Assembly (NCBI RefSeq): GCF_900128985.1
Contig: NZ_FQUC01000002.1
Coordinates: 124,001 to 188,000, forward strand
Direction of reading: 5' to 3'
DNA: 64,000 nucleotides
From: Indolivaga macrotermitis
Lineage (GTDB): Bacteria; Bacteroidota; Bacteroidia; Bacteroidales; Dysgonomonadaceae
The stretch's first letter is position 1. Every line of letters begins with the position of its first letter. The translations under genes were made by a program, and so were the position numbers. Of this stretch, positions 51,106 to 60,260 are shown in pieces. Below the pieces are notes generated by a model, which saw nothing but the letters and a program-made list of their open reading frames with translations, ran no database searches and had not been told where the DNA came from.

Positions 51106-51480
51106 TTAGTATGAGGAACTATCTACCCGTAAGCGAGCTTTTTCTATTTCTCTGATATGCTCATATGACCAGTCGGCGAAACTCTCTATCAAGGGTAATA
51201 AGTCTTTACCCAAAGCCGAAAGCTCATATTCTACCCTTGGCGGAATTTCGGGATATACTTTCCGATTGATAAAGCCGTCTTTTTCGAGCATACGAAGGGT
51301 ACTTGTTAAAACTTTCTGGGATATATCAACAATACATTTATCGAGCTCGTTGAAGCGCATCTTTCCGTTTTCACCCAAAGTGATTATAATGATCATTGAC
51401 CACTTATTGCCGAAATGTTCCATAACCATCCTGAAAGGGCAGTCTTCGGTATAGGGATATTTTTTCAAAAATTGTTCCAT
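51106..51480 (-). CDS. HxlR-family transcriptional regulator
   Basis: A 124-residue winged-helix protein. It shows the HxlR pattern: DCPFRMVMEHFGNKWSMIII with a cysteine at residue 14 at the usual redox-sensing place, GKMRFNELDKCI, ISQKVLTSTLRMLEKDGFI and the wing RKVYPEIPPRVEYELSALG. HxlR proteins often sense thiol stress or electrophiles and repress a divergent redox gene. Here the divergent neighbour is an iron-sulfur flavoprotein, which fits. The shared 144-base region has several AAGTA/ACTT palindromes. Confidence 0.9.
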   Translation of the reverse strand: MEQFLKKYPYTEDCPFRMVMEHFGNKWSMIIIITLGENGKMRFNELDKCIVDISQKVLTSTLRMLEKDGFINRKVYPEIPPRVEYELSALGKDLLPLIESFADWSYEHIREIEKARLRVDSSSY

Positions 51481-51511
51481 CGTAAATTCCTGTTAATCAA
51501 CAATCCGTACC

Positions 51512-51598
51512 GGAAGGTAAGTGACTTCCTCTTATGTAAGCTCTTGTTTGTCAGACAAGAAGTAAATACTTTTATACTTTCCAAAAGTAAGTAACTTT
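51512..51598. promoter_or_regulatory. Candidate HxlR operators in the divergent region
   Basis: Three short palindromes lie between the HxlR gene and the EFR1 gene: GGAAG-N8-CTTCC (51512-51529), AAGTA-AA-TACTT (51560-51571) and AAAGT-AAGTA-ACTTT (51584-51598). Half-sites of the AGTA/TACT type are common in HxlR/YodB-like operators. Their function here is inferred from position. Confidence 0.4.
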
Positions 51599-51624
51599 AT
51601 TTTTATCCGCAAATACTTTTATAT

Positions 51625-52392
51625 ATGAATACAACAGAAAAGATCACCATCTATTATTTTTCAGCTACGGGCAACAGCCTGAAAGCAGCTTCTGATATTG
51701 CTTCACTTTACACGCAGTCGGAATTGGTAAAGATAAGCCGGAAGGCCACACCCCAACATCCCGATAGTACATCAGTCGGATTTGTTTTTCCCGTTTATAT
51801 GGGAGGAGTACCGGATATAGTCATTGATTTCCTGAAAGGTTTTCCGTTCAGAAAAGATACATATTACTTTTCCATAGCTACTTACTATACATACAAAGGA
51901 TCGGCAATATCGGTAGTAAATAAGATACTGAACGATAAAGGGTTCGCATTGAGTTACGGCAATTATATCCCCACGGTTGGTAATTGCCTGAAAGAATACG
52001 AAGTACCGGCTTCGAAAAGACCATCGATACTGAAAAAAGCGGATGCTATTACAACAGATATCGCCAATGAAATTAAAGCTAAAATAGAAAAACAACCGTC
52101 GCCATATTGTAGATTGTCGGACAAGATTCATAAGGGCTTATTTAATATCTTCTTTAAAGATACACACAAAAAATTCACATTAGAAAATAACTGCACAGGT
52201 TGTGGTATGTGCAGCAAAGTGTGCCCTGTAGATAATATTTCGATAACAGATAAGAAACCAGTATGGGGTGTAAACTGCGAATCATGTCATGCGTGCGTAC
52301 ATTGGTGCCCTGGAAATGCGATTAATCTGGGAAAATCGAAAGGAAGATTACAGTACAACAATCCGGATATAAAGGCCGGTAGTTTATTCTAA
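51625..52392 (+). CDS. EFR1-type flavodoxin/ferredoxin protein
   Basis: A 255-residue protein combining an N-terminal flavodoxin-like domain (TIYYFSATGNSLKAASDIA, residues about 8-26, the FMN phosphate loop) with a C-terminal bacterial ferredoxin domain. The two 4Fe-4S motifs are CTGCGMCSKVCP and CESCHACVHWCP. This EFR1 architecture is widespread in anaerobes and probably moves electrons to an unknown partner. It is divergent from the HxlR regulator, which likely controls it. Confidence 0.9.
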   Translation: MNTTEKITIYYFSATGNSLKAASDIASLYTQSELVKISRKATPQHPDSTSVGFVFPVYMGGVPDIVIDFLKGFPFRKDTYYFSIATYYTYKGSAISVVNKILNDKGFALSYGNYIPTVGNCLKEYEVPASKRPSILKKADAITTDIANEIKAKIEKQPSPYCRLSDKIHKGLFNIFFKDTHKKFTLENNCTGCGMCSKVCPVDNISITDKKPVWGVNCESCHACVHWCPGNAINLGKSKGRLQYNNPDIKAGSLF

Positions 52393-52436
52393 ACCGGCTT
52401 ATTCTCTATATGATAGAATAAACCAAACAAGCCGTT
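52392..52436 (+). terminator. Possible stem-loop after the EFR1 gene
   Basis: An imperfect hairpin pairs AACCGGCTT (52392-52400, one bulged C) with AAGCCGTT (52429-52436); an inner TTATTCT/AGAATAA pair lies between. It begins in the stop codon. There is no U-tract, so a terminator role is tentative. Confidence 0.4.
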
Positions 52437-52481
52437 CCTGGGAGTTTCAGATTGATAAATGAAAAAATAACATAAAATATC

Positions 52482-52521
52482 ATTCGTAACATTACGAATT
52501 AAAAACATATTCGTATATTTG
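52482..52521 (+). promoter_or_regulatory. ArsR operator and -7 box of the arsenic operon
   Basis: A perfect palindrome ATTCGTAA-CA-TTACGAAT lies at 52482-52499, and the -7 box TATATTTG at 52514-52521 fits the TAnnTTTG consensus. The palindrome covers the -33 position, a good place for repression by ArsR, whose gene starts at 52543. A related half-site (ATTCG..GCGAA) overlaps the -7 box. Confidence 0.65.
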
Positions 52522-52542
52522 CGAACAACAAGAATAACAGAT

Positions 52543-52869
52543 ATGTCTAAAAAGGAACTAACCGTCGATCAGGAACAGCTCGCACGTTTTGCCAAAGCAA
52601 TGGGACACCCTATTCGTATCGCCATTTTACAGATGTTAGCAAGTCAGTCATGTTGCTATCATGGTGATATGTCGGAAATACTGCCTATTGCTAAAAGCAC
52701 ATTGTCGCAACACCTGAATGAATTAAAAGATGCAGAACTGATACAGGGAACAATTACTCTTCCAACAGTAAGGTATTGCATCAATGAAGAAAACTGGGAG
52801 AAAGCAAAAAAACTCTTCTCTGCATTTTTTGTAGAGATTAAAAACGAAGATAATTGCAACAAGAAATAA
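52543..52869 (+). CDS. arsR: ArsR-family repressor of the arsenic operon
   Basis: A 108-residue winged-helix protein: AKAMGHPIRIAILQMLASQ, the recognition helix region IAKSTLSQHLNELKDAELI, and a beta wing QGTITLPTVRYCI. A CC pair (SQSCCYHGDM, about residues 34-35) may bind As(III), though the classic ELCVCDL motif is missing; ArsR proteins differ widely in their metal sites. The ATG at 52543 was chosen over an upstream TTG because it fits the domain and lies after the -7 box. It heads an operon of ArsN-ArsC, Acr3 and ArsM. Confidence 0.88.
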   Translation: MSKKELTVDQEQLARFAKAMGHPIRIAILQMLASQSCCYHGDMSEILPIAKSTLSQHLNELKDAELIQGTITLPTVRYCINEENWEKAKKLFSAFFVEIKNEDNCNKK

Positions 52870-52886
52870 AAAATTTGCCCTCTATA

Positions 52887-52933
52887 TTCGTCAATTCACG
52901 AACAACGAATAGTCTGTATAATTACGAATTATA
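52887..52933 (+). promoter_or_regulatory. Second pair of ArsR-like palindromes before the ArsN-ArsC gene
   Basis: TTCGT-N6-ACGAA (52887-52902) and a 7-3-7 palindrome TATAATT-ACG-AATTATA (52917-52933) share the TTCGT/ACGAAT core with the operator before arsR. They suggest a second, separately repressed promoter for the resistance genes, or a site of cooperative repression. Confidence 0.45.
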
Positions 52934-52945
52934 ATCTAGCCAAAT

Positions 52946-53869
52946 ATGAAGATAAGGGAAGCAACATTAGGCGATGCCAAAGGCATATGCGATATTTATA
53001 ATTACTATGTGGAGAATACTGCTATTACATTTGAAACGGCAGCTGTCAACGAAACAGAAATGCAACAACGCATTAAAGATTTTTTAGATGATGGTTTTCC
53101 TTATTATGTCGGAGAACTTGATGGTAAAATTATCGGCTATTGTTATTTGCACAACTGGAATAACCGCTGCGCCTATTCTTCGACGAAGGAAGTAACCGTA
53201 TATATCGATAAGGATGTGAAAGGTAAAGGCTTCGGAACAATCCTGTATCAACACCTTTTCAAGGAAATATACAAAAAAGAAGTACATGCACTTATCGCTG
53301 GAATTTGTATTCCTAACGAAAGCAGTGTTCACCTGCACGAAAAATTCGGCTTCAGACAGGCCTCACACATGAAAGAAATAGGCTGGAAGTTCGATCAATG
53401 GCGCGATGTAGGACATTGGCAGCTTGTAGTAAATCAGATACCGCCAAAAATCCTAATCCTTTGTACGGGCAATAGCTGCCGTAGCCAGATGGCACATGGT
53501 TTCTTACAGTCATTCGACCCTAAATTATTAGTCTATTCCGCAGGGACACGGGCAAGCGGAAAAGTAAATCCCAAAGCAATAGAGGTGATGATGGGTGCAG
53601 GTGTGGATATTTCGCACCATACATCGGATAATGTAGAACAATATATGAATGAAGAATGGGATTATGTGATAACCGTATGCGGTGGTGCAAATGAAAGCTG
53701 TCCCGCATTTTCAGGTAAGGTAAGGAACCGCCTGCATATCGGATTCGACGACCCGTCTGATGCCTCAGGAACAACTGAATTTATACAGTCGGAATATATA
53801 AGGGTAAGAGACGATATCAAGAAAGCATTCTATGAACTATATACTAATAACATAAAAGGATATGAGTAA
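52946..53869 (+). CDS. Fusion of ArsN-type GNAT acetyltransferase and ArsC arsenate reductase
   Basis: A 307-residue protein with two domains. Residues 1 to about 165 are a GNAT acetyltransferase of the phosphinothricin/arsinothricin (ArsN1) type ([55 protein letters not shown]). Residues about 168-305 are an LMW-phosphatase-type ArsC: the P-loop [14 protein letters not shown], then [11 protein letters not shown] and HIGFDDPSD. ArsC reduces arsenate to arsenite; ArsN1 acetylates the arsenical antibiotic arsinothricin. The protein joins two arsenic defences in one chain. It overlaps the acr3 start by eight bases. Confidence 0.88.
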   Translation: MKIREATLGDAKGICDIYNYYVENTAITFETAAVNETEMQQRIKDFLDDGFPYYVGELDGKIIGYCYLHNWNNRCAYSSTKEVTVYIDKDVKGKGFGTILYQHLFKEIYKKEVHALIAGICIPNESSVHLHEKFGFRQASHMKEIGWKFDQWRDVGHWQLVVNQIPPKILILCTGNSCRSQMAHGFLQSFDPKLLVYSAGTRASGKVNPKAIEVMMGAGVDISHHTSDNVEQYMNEEWDYVITVCGGANESCPAFSGKVRNRLHIGFDDPSDASGTTEFIQSEYIRVRDDIKKAFYELYTNNIKGYE

Positions 53870-54896
53870 AAGAAAAATGAGTTTCTTAGATAAGAACTTA
53901 ACACTTTGGATATTCCTTGCAATGGCTATCGGTGTGGGGTTAGGTTATTTCATACCCTCTTTCAGCAGTTATATAGATTCTATGTCGAGCGGCACAACAA
54001 ATATTCCTTTGGCAATCGGTCTTATACTAATGATGTACCCGCCATTGGCTAAAGTAGACTATAAGCTGCTACCAAAAGTATTTTCAAATATAAGGATATT
54101 ATCCATTTCGCTAATTCTAAACTGGATTATCGGGCCTGTCTTAATGTTCTTACTTGCTATCCTCTTTTTACACGATTACCCCGAATATATGGTGGGAGTT
54201 ATCCTGATAGGTCTTGCAAGATGTATAGCGATGGTTCTTGTATGGAACGATCTAGCAGAAGGTAACACGGAGTACGGTGCGGGATTGGTAGCCCTGAACA
54301 GTATCTTTCAGGTATTCTTTTACAGTTTTTATACATGGATATTTGTAACCAAATTGCCCCCGTTATTTGGCTTTGAGGGTGCTATCGTGGATATATCAAT
54401 AGGAACAATAGCCAAAACTGTCGCTATTTATTTAGGTATTCCGTTCCTGATGGGTATTCTTAGCCGTTTGATACTGGTAAAAGTAAAAGGAGAGCAATGG
54501 TATAAAGAAAAATTTATCCCTGCCATATCCCCTATCACCCTCATAGCATTATTGTTTACCATCATTCTAATGTTCAGCCTGAAAGGCGAACTGATAGTAC
54601 AAATACCATTAGATGTGGTGCGTATAGCCATACCGCTACTTATCTATTTCGTGGTAATGTTCTTCCTCAGTTTCTTTGCCGGTAAATTAATGGGCGCATC
54701 TTACGACAAAAATGTATCTATAGCCTTCACAGCCACAGGCAATAACTTCGAACTGGCTATTGCTGTTGCGATCGGTGTATTCGGATTACACAGCGGACAG
54801 GCCTTTGCCGGCGTGGTAGGTCCACTAGTCGAAGTACCTATACTCATCTTATTAGTGAATATAGCCTTTTGGTTAAGAAAGAAATATTATAAATAG
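53862..54896 (+). CDS. acr3: Acr3-family arsenite efflux transporter
   Basis: A 344-residue membrane protein with about ten transmembrane segments, of the Acr3 family ([20 protein letters not shown] near the start; [38 protein letters not shown], with the conserved cysteine; [19 protein letters not shown]). It exports As(III) produced by the ArsC domain encoded just upstream, with which it overlaps by eight bases. ArsM follows after 17 bases. Confidence 0.95.
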   Translation: MSKRKMSFLDKNLTLWIFLAMAIGVGLGYFIPSFSSYIDSMSSGTTNIPLAIGLILMMYPPLAKVDYKLLPKVFSNIRILSISLILNWIIGPVLMFLLAILFLHDYPEYMVGVILIGLARCIAMVLVWNDLAEGNTEYGAGLVALNSIFQVFFYSFYTWIFVTKLPPLFGFEGAIVDISIGTIAKTVAIYLGIPFLMGILSRLILVKVKGEQWYKEKFIPAISPITLIALLFTIILMFSLKGELIVQIPLDVVRIAIPLLIYFVVMFFLSFFAGKLMGASYDKNVSIAFTATGNNFELAIAVAIGVFGLHSGQAFAGVVGPLVEVPILILLVNIAFWLRKKYYK

Positions 54897-54913
54897 CTAC
54901 AAGAGTTTTAAAT

Positions 54914-55726
54914 ATGAAAACGAACGAAGAAAAGAAAGCTTTAGTAAAACAACAATACAGTGAACTGGCATTAAGCGCCGATGAACTGAAAGGCAAATGT
55001 TGCTGTGGCACAAAACCAATGTCGCCGGCAAAGAAAGTGTTTACCATCATGAGTGAAGATTACTCGAAATTGAAAGGCTATGAAGCGGATGCCGACTTAG
55101 GTGTAGGCTGCGGGCTTCCAACCGAATATGCCGGAATAAAAGAAGGCGATACGGTTATAGATCTGGGCTCGGGTGCGGGGAACGATTGTTTTATTGCAAG
55201 AGCTGAAACAGGTGAGTCGGGAAGAATTATCGGAATAGACTTTTCTCCGCAGATGATTGAACGGGCACGCAAAAATGCAACAAAGCGGGGCTACACAAAT
55301 GTGGTATTTATAGAGGGGGATATAGAGGAAATGCCTGTACCGGATAATACCGCCGATGTTGTTGTCAGCAATTGTGTATTGAACCTGCTTCCCGAAAAAG
55401 ATAAGATTTTTAATGAGATATACCGTGTATTAAAGCATGGTGGACATTTTTGCATATCCGACGTGGTATTGAACGGTATGTTTCCTAAGGAGTTTACCGA
55501 TAATGCTTCGATGTATGCAGGTTGTATTGCGAGTGCTATTCAGAAAGAGGATTATTTGTCAGAAATAAAAAAAGCCAATTTTGAGGATATAAAAATCGAG
55601 CGGACAAAAACAGTTGTAATTCCTGACGATGTCCTGAAGGAACATCTGGATGAAGAGACTATCGAAAAATACAAAAAAGGTAATGTCGGCATTTACTCTA
55701 TCACCGTTACAGGTAAACGTCCTTAA
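54914..55726 (+). CDS. arsM: Arsenite S-adenosylmethionine methyltransferase
   Basis: A 270-residue SAM-dependent methyltransferase. The SAM motif is VIDLGSGAGNDCFIA. Cysteines at the places expected for As(III) binding are seen in KGKCCCGTKP, VGCGLP, VSNCVLNLLP and YAGCIAS. The downstream part LLPEKDKIFNEIYRVLKHGG is typical of the ArsM group. It converts arsenite into methylated forms. It is the last gene of the arsenic operon and is followed by a clear terminator hairpin. Confidence 0.94.
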   Translation: MKTNEEKKALVKQQYSELALSADELKGKCCCGTKPMSPAKKVFTIMSEDYSKLKGYEADADLGVGCGLPTEYAGIKEGDTVIDLGSGAGNDCFIARAETGESGRIIGIDFSPQMIERARKNATKRGYTNVVFIEGDIEEMPVPDNTADVVVSNCVLNLLPEKDKIFNEIYRVLKHGGHFCISDVVLNGMFPKEFTDNASMYAGCIASAIQKEDYLSEIKKANFEDIKIERTKTVVIPDDVLKEHLDEETIEKYKKGNVGIYSITVTGKRP

Positions 55727-55737
55727 ATATCAGATGA

Positions 55738-55765
55738 CAAACTCCCGAAATTTTCCGGGAGTTTG
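55738..55765 (+). terminator. Terminator hairpin after the arsenic operon
   Basis: CAAACTCCCG (55738-55747) pairs perfectly with CGGGAGTTTG (55756-55765) around an eight-base loop, followed by TTATT. It lies 12 bases after arsM and before the convergent EptA-like gene. Confidence 0.75.
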
Positions 55766-55890
55766 TTATTATCGATAATTTATATAGCCTCTTTAGTTAA
55801 CTTTATGTAACTTCATGATTTCACAGCTATACTTTTGGATCTGAAAAACAGCATAAATAATATAAATAATTATCGTTCTTTTGCTGTCAG

Positions 55891-57414
55891 TTATTTAAAG
55901 ATGTTCATTTTCTCATCATAAACAGGACTTTGTATACTTAAGAAATTTAACACACTATGAAACACGTGGTTTTGAGATAATATTTTATTAGGTTTGAGCT
56001 GTTTTGAACTATTGTCGGATACCCAGACTATAAAGGGAATCTCATATTGTTCTTTAGGAGCAATACTTAAAGGTACCCCATGCATATAAAGGTTTTTTTC
56101 ACCTAAAGATTCTCCATGATCCGAAACAAAAAGCATTGCACTTTTGTATTCTTTCAGCTGTTTCAAATCTTCAATTATACTATATAAGATATAATCAGTA
56201 TAAACAATCGTATTATCGTATGCATTGATCAACTCTTGGTGAGAACAATCTCCTAATTCGACACTGTTACAAACAGGCTTAAAAACCTCAAATCGGGGAG
56301 GATATTTCTTGCTATATGTGGGTCCATGACTTGTGCTTGTATGCAATATTATTAATACTTTATTTTTCTTACTTGCCAATATTTGCTCTTTCAGTCCGGT
56401 CAAAAGAATTTCGTCATAATTACAACCTTCGCCTTTGCAATTTGCCTTTAAGGTATCCCTATTCTGATAGTTTTTTATATGAACCGGAGGCTCCCCCCAA
56501 TTTGTAGTTCTCCAAATAACATCTACATTATTCCTATATAAGTAATTGGGTAGAATCTCATACAGATCATTAGTTCTCATATGCTCCAAAATACCTTTTA
56601 CTCCTGCAGTAGTGTATGTGGCACAAGAAGTCGCATTGAAATGAAACAGGTTCTCTGTTTTAGAAAGTAACGGATTCGTATTTTTCTCATAACCGTACAA
56701 CGAAAAATTTTGGCTTCTTGCAGATTCTCCTATGACCAAGACCACAACCGATTTTTCATTATTTGTTATGGTTGCATTGGGTAATAAAATCTCTTTTTTA
56801 TTTTTATTGTGTTTATCAATATAAAAAAGTGCAATATTTACCGAATAAGACCAAGGCATAGCAAGCCCTCCCAATTTTTTCGAATTTTTATCAATCCATA
56901 ACCAATTGCTTGCATTTGCAAATACCAGAATCACAATAAATAATAAAGTAAGCGAAGAGGTTATTAAAAATTTCTTCCATGTTACGTTTATGATTTTAAT
57001 CTTAATGATATAAATAGCCGGAATAATTCCTAAAAGAATTACGTACAATATTAATTTAAAGGAGAAAAAGCTGGTAGACTCTTCATAATCGGTATTGAGT
57101 ATATTCCCAATCATACTTTTGTCTATTATGACGCCGTAAGTATTAATAAAGTAAACTGCGACAGAATTAATAATGAAGAACGTTATCAATAAAGGTTTCC
57201 CTACAAAACGGGAGAGAGAAAATAACAGGTAAAAAACAAAAGCATTTACAACCAGCATTATAATAATTAAACTTATAATTATAACAATGCCATTCAAACT
57301 TTTATAGTCTAGATTCTGAAAGACAAAACAATAAAATGGAAAATGAAAGAATACTAAATTCAAGAAACTCATCAACAAAACGAAGTGAGTTATTTTTATG
57401 CTATTTTTTAACAT
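55891..57414 (-). CDS. EptA-like phosphoethanolamine transferase
   Basis: A 507-residue inner-membrane protein with about five N-terminal transmembrane segments and a periplasmic sulfatase-fold domain. The zinc site and nucleophile motifs are recognisable: VIGESARSQNFSLYGYEKNTN (E230), TSCATYTTAG with the likely nucleophile T266 (where EptA has SCGTATA), and VSDHGESLGE. The family moves phosphoethanolamine from phosphatidylethanolamine to lipid A and can lower binding of cationic peptides such as polymyxin. It overlaps the PAP2 gene by 14 bases and ends a five-gene operon with its own two-component system. Confidence 0.88.
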   Translation of the reverse strand: MLKNSIKITHFVLLMSFLNLVFFHFPFYCFVFQNLDYKSLNGIVIIISLIIIMLVVNAFVFYLLFSLSRFVGKPLLITFFIINSVAVYFINTYGVIIDKSMIGNILNTDYEESTSFFSFKLILYVILLGIIPAIYIIKIKIINVTWKKFLITSSLTLLFIVILVFANASNWLWIDKNSKKLGGLAMPWSYSVNIALFYIDKHNKNKKEILLPNATITNNEKSVVVLVIGESARSQNFSLYGYEKNTNPLLSKTENLFHFNATSCATYTTAGVKGILEHMRTNDLYEILPNYLYRNNVDVIWRTTNWGEPPVHIKNYQNRDTLKANCKGEGCNYDEILLTGLKEQILASKKNKVLIILHTSTSHGPTYSKKYPPRFEVFKPVCNSVELGDCSHQELINAYDNTIVYTDYILYSIIEDLKQLKEYKSAMLFVSDHGESLGEKNLYMHGVPLSIAPKEQYEIPFIVWVSDNSSKQLKPNKILSQNHVFHSVLNFLSIQSPVYDEKMNIFK

Positions 57415-58246
57415 ATATAGTTATAGTTTTATATAATGAAATCATTAAACTCACAAGTGATAAATAATAAATAACCAGATTTTCAGCCATTATTCTGCCG
57501 ATTAATGCGATACTGCAAATTAGAAACAAAAGAATAAAAATCGGGTAGTATCTTTTATCATTAATCCATGTCCAAATTTTATATTTTCGGCTAATAAAGA
57601 TACCCGCAAGCCCCAGTAGATATCCGATAATACCTCCTATAATGACATCAAGAGGATAATGTGCTCCGATACCTACTCTCGTGAAGACAAGAACCGATCC
57701 TGTAAGAATCACAAAAAAAGACCATAAAATTCTATATCCCGATTTTGAGGGCATTAATGCAAATAATAAAATTGTAAGTATTGCGAAAATCGTAATCGAG
57801 TGTCCTGAAGGTAAACTTGTGTGTCCTGACAATGCCTTCCCAACAATAACAAAACTACTATGATCAAATACTGCCGCAGGTCTGGGTACTGCAAATATTT
57901 TTTTTAATAAACACGAAAATACAAGTGATAGCAACAAACTCGATATTAAAGACTCCCATATCTTGGGCGCATACATTATTAATATACTTAATAACGACAG
58001 AAAAATAAGGTCGTCTCCTAACTGTGTCAGATTGAATTGCAGATCCGGATCCTGCCCCAAATAATAATTAATAAAAAAGAAAGTCTTTGTTTGAATTTTT
58101 ATATATGCATCAGAAGATAGAGCATTCTCATTATACAAGAAGAATACAATTGCAATCAATAAAAATACAGGTAAAAAGAATAAAGAAGGTTTGAGGTTTG
58201 AATAATTATCTATAATAAGTTTATTAATATCTTTTTTTGTTTCCAT
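57401..58246 (-). CDS. PAP2-family membrane phosphatase (LpxE/LpxF-like)
   Basis: A 281-residue membrane protein with about six transmembrane segments. The three PAP2 motifs are present: KKIFAVPRP, PSGHSITIFA and RVGIGAHYPLDVIIGG. Membrane PAP2 proteins remove phosphate from lipids; next to an EptA-like gene, lipid A dephosphorylation is the likeliest job, though undecaprenyl pyrophosphate is possible. The 5' gap contains a motif shared with the operon promoter (58281-58302). Confidence 0.85.
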   Translation of the reverse strand: METKKDINKLIIDNYSNLKPSLFFLPVFLLIAIVFFLYNENALSSDAYIKIQTKTFFFINYYLGQDPDLQFNLTQLGDDLIFLSLLSILIMYAPKIWESLISSLLLSLVFSCLLKKIFAVPRPAAVFDHSSFVIVGKALSGHTSLPSGHSITIFAILTILLFALMPSKSGYRILWSFFVILTGSVLVFTRVGIGAHYPLDVIIGGIIGYLLGLAGIFISRKYKIWTWINDKRYYPIFILLFLICSIALIGRIMAENLVIYYLSLVSLMISLYKTITIYVKK

Positions 58247-58280
58247 ATTTTACTAGTTCTTATCTTGCAAAGTACTAGCT

Positions 58281-58302
58281 CAATTTTGGAGAAATTTAGA
58301 AT
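58281..58302 (-). promoter_or_regulatory. Candidate response-regulator site before the PAP2 gene
   Basis: This 22-base segment matches the one at 60711-60732 at all but about two positions. On the minus strand it holds CTAAATT and CAAAATT half-sites 11 bases apart, the spacing of OmpR/PhoB-type direct-repeat operators. It sits between the kinase gene and the PAP2 gene and may drive the two lipid-modifying genes separately. Confidence 0.55.
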
Positions 58303-59577
58303 TTAGGTGTGCAGGAAAATAACATAAAAGCGATGTAATTCATCCGTGTAATTATACCCGACTTCCCAGCCATGCAACTTACATATCTGATTTACAATTG
58401 ACAATCCTAAACCGTTTCCCTTTCTCTCTTCGGATGTACGGCTAAACCGGCGGAATACTTTATCTTTATTTAACGAAGACTTACCGCCACTATTACTAAT
58501 CTGGAAAGTATTATCTTTAACTTCGATATTTATAAGTCCTCCACCGTAATTGTGCCGGATAGCGTTTGAAATCAGATTATTTATTAAACTTTCCAGCAAT
58601 ACTTTATTAGCTGTAATTATCAAAGGGTTCTGAATATCTACAACTAATGTAATTCTATTATTAGATGCGAGCTCTTTAAAATACGTCAGCTGATGTTCTA
58701 ACAACTGGCTGAGATCAATAGTAATAGTTTCTTTGAACTGAGAATTATCTATTCTCGATAACAACAATAAGTTCTTATTTAATCGGGTCAACCGGGAAGA
58801 TACATCATAAAGGGACTCTATAACATTCATCTGAGATTCGTTCAAACTGGAATCTTGCAGAAGGAGATCCAGTTGAGACTGAAACACAGCCAGAGGGGTT
58901 TGCAATTCATGCGAAGCATTCTCGGTAAACTCTTTTTGCTGATTATAACTTGTTATATTATCTTGCATGAACTTCCTGAGATTATTATTCAACCGCACAA
59001 ACTCAGTGGTTGTAGTCTTCTCAAAATCCGGAACTTTTCCTTTTTCAAGTTTGAAGTTTTCTATTTCATTCAGGCTATTATAAAAAGGTTTCCATAAACG
59101 TCGGGACAATATACGCTGAAGAGTTAATAAACCAATAATAATTATGACAAAGAATAGTAGATACTGAATACCAAGAGTACGCAACAAATCTTTTGTTTCA
59201 ATCATTGCAATACGGGACATAAAGACATAGGGTTCTCCTTCAATATTTATTTTGTTATAATATATACGATAGTCTATTTCATGTTTTTCGGCCTGACTGT
59301 AAAATGGCTTCTGTACAACCTTATTCAATGGATATGTATTTTCGAAAGGATAGATTTTCATATCTTCATTAAATCTGTTCCAATATTCGATATCAGATAT
59401 TTTAAGGGAAGGCAAATCATCTTTTACAAACTGTTCGCTGCGAAATTCTATTAACTCATCCAGATCTTCAGCATACAAAGCTTCCATCACAAAGAAGAAC
59501 AGAGGAAAGCAACACAACATAATAATTGTCGTGAATACCAAAAACAATCTCGAACTTTTAGTTAGTAAGCTAGTCAT
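58303..59577 (-). CDS. Sensor histidine kinase
   Basis: A 424-residue membrane kinase. Two transmembrane segments (LFLVFTTIIMLCCFPLFFFV and QYLLFFVIIIIGLLTLQRI) enclose a periplasmic sensor of about 115 residues. A HAMP-like linker precedes the H-box (ENASHELQTPLAVFQSQL); the N-box is LINNLISNAIRHN and the late G-box GNGLGLSIVNQI. The first G-box is altered (ISNSGGKSS). The start at 59577 overlaps the response regulator gene by eight bases; the longer frame to 59643 is less likely. It probably senses an envelope signal and controls lipid A modification. Confidence 0.92.
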   Translation of the reverse strand: MTSLLTKSSRLFLVFTTIIMLCCFPLFFFVMEALYAEDLDELIEFRSEQFVKDDLPSLKISDIEYWNRFNEDMKIYPFENTYPLNKVVQKPFYSQAEKHEIDYRIYYNKINIEGEPYVFMSRIAMIETKDLLRTLGIQYLLFFVIIIIGLLTLQRILSRRLWKPFYNSLNEIENFKLEKGKVPDFEKTTTTEFVRLNNNLRKFMQDNITSYNQQKEFTENASHELQTPLAVFQSQLDLLLQDSSLNESQMNVIESLYDVSSRLTRLNKNLLLLSRIDNSQFKETITIDLSQLLEHQLTYFKELASNNRITLVVDIQNPLIITANKVLLESLINNLISNAIRHNYGGGLINIEVKDNTFQISNSGGKSSLNKDKVFRRFSRTSEERKGNGLGLSIVNQICKLHGWEVGYNYTDELHRFYVIFLHT

Positions 59578-60253
59578 TTTCTTCTTCCCATTTATATCCG
59601 GTTCCATATACCGTTTTGATACATCCCTCACACCCTGCATCATGCAATTTCGATTTCAGATTTTTTATATGTGCATATACGAAACTATGGCTATCAAGCA
59701 TATCAGCCATATCTCCAGACAAATGTTCGGCAATTGCATTTTTCGATATTACCTTATTTTTATTTCCAACCAAGAATAATAACAATTCATATTCCGATTT
59801 AGTTAATAGGATTTCCGTTTCGCCGATAAATACGGTCTTTGCGAGGAGATGAATAACAACCCCATTCGATACTAATGTATTGTTGTGAGAGAATTGTTGT
59901 CTACGTAATAAGGCATAAATCCGGATACTAAGCTCGGGCAGAGGAAACGGTTTTGCCAGATAATCATCCGCTCCAATCAGTAATCCTTTTATTTTATCGT
60001 CTAAGGATCCCCGGGCCGATATAATAATAACTCCACTGTCTATATTACGTTCTTTTATTGTTTCAAGAATCTTTAGCCCATCTCCTCCCGGCAGATTTAA
60101 GTCTAACAGAATGCAGTCGTATGTATATATATCTATCTTGTCTATAGCTTCGCTATATGTAAAAGCCTGTTCGCACAAGTAATCAACTGAGGTCAAGTAG
60201 GTTACTATATTATTAGATAAATCTCGTTCATCCTCTATCAATAAAATCTTCAT
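59570..60253 (-). CDS. OmpR/PhoB-family response regulator
   Basis: A 227-residue two-domain regulator. The receiver domain has EDERD, the phospho-acceptor aspartate in CILLDLNLPGGDG (about residue 52) and the conserved lysine in DDYLAKPF. The C-terminal winged helix (LLTKSEYELLLFLVGNKNKV ... VYGTGYKWEE) is of the OmpR type. It is co-transcribed with its kinase and is expected to bind the repeated 22-base sites at 60711 and 58281. Confidence 0.94.
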   Translation of the reverse strand: MKILLIEDERDLSNNIVTYLTSVDYLCEQAFTYSEAIDKIDIYTYDCILLDLNLPGGDGLKILETIKERNIDSGVIIISARGSLDDKIKGLLIGADDYLAKPFPLPELSIRIYALLRRQQFSHNNTLVSNGVVIHLLAKTVFIGETEILLTKSEYELLLFLVGNKNKVISKNAIAEHLSGDMADMLDSHSFVYAHIKNLKSKLHDAGCEGCIKTVYGTGYKWEEEND

Positions 60254-60260
60254 ACTGTAT

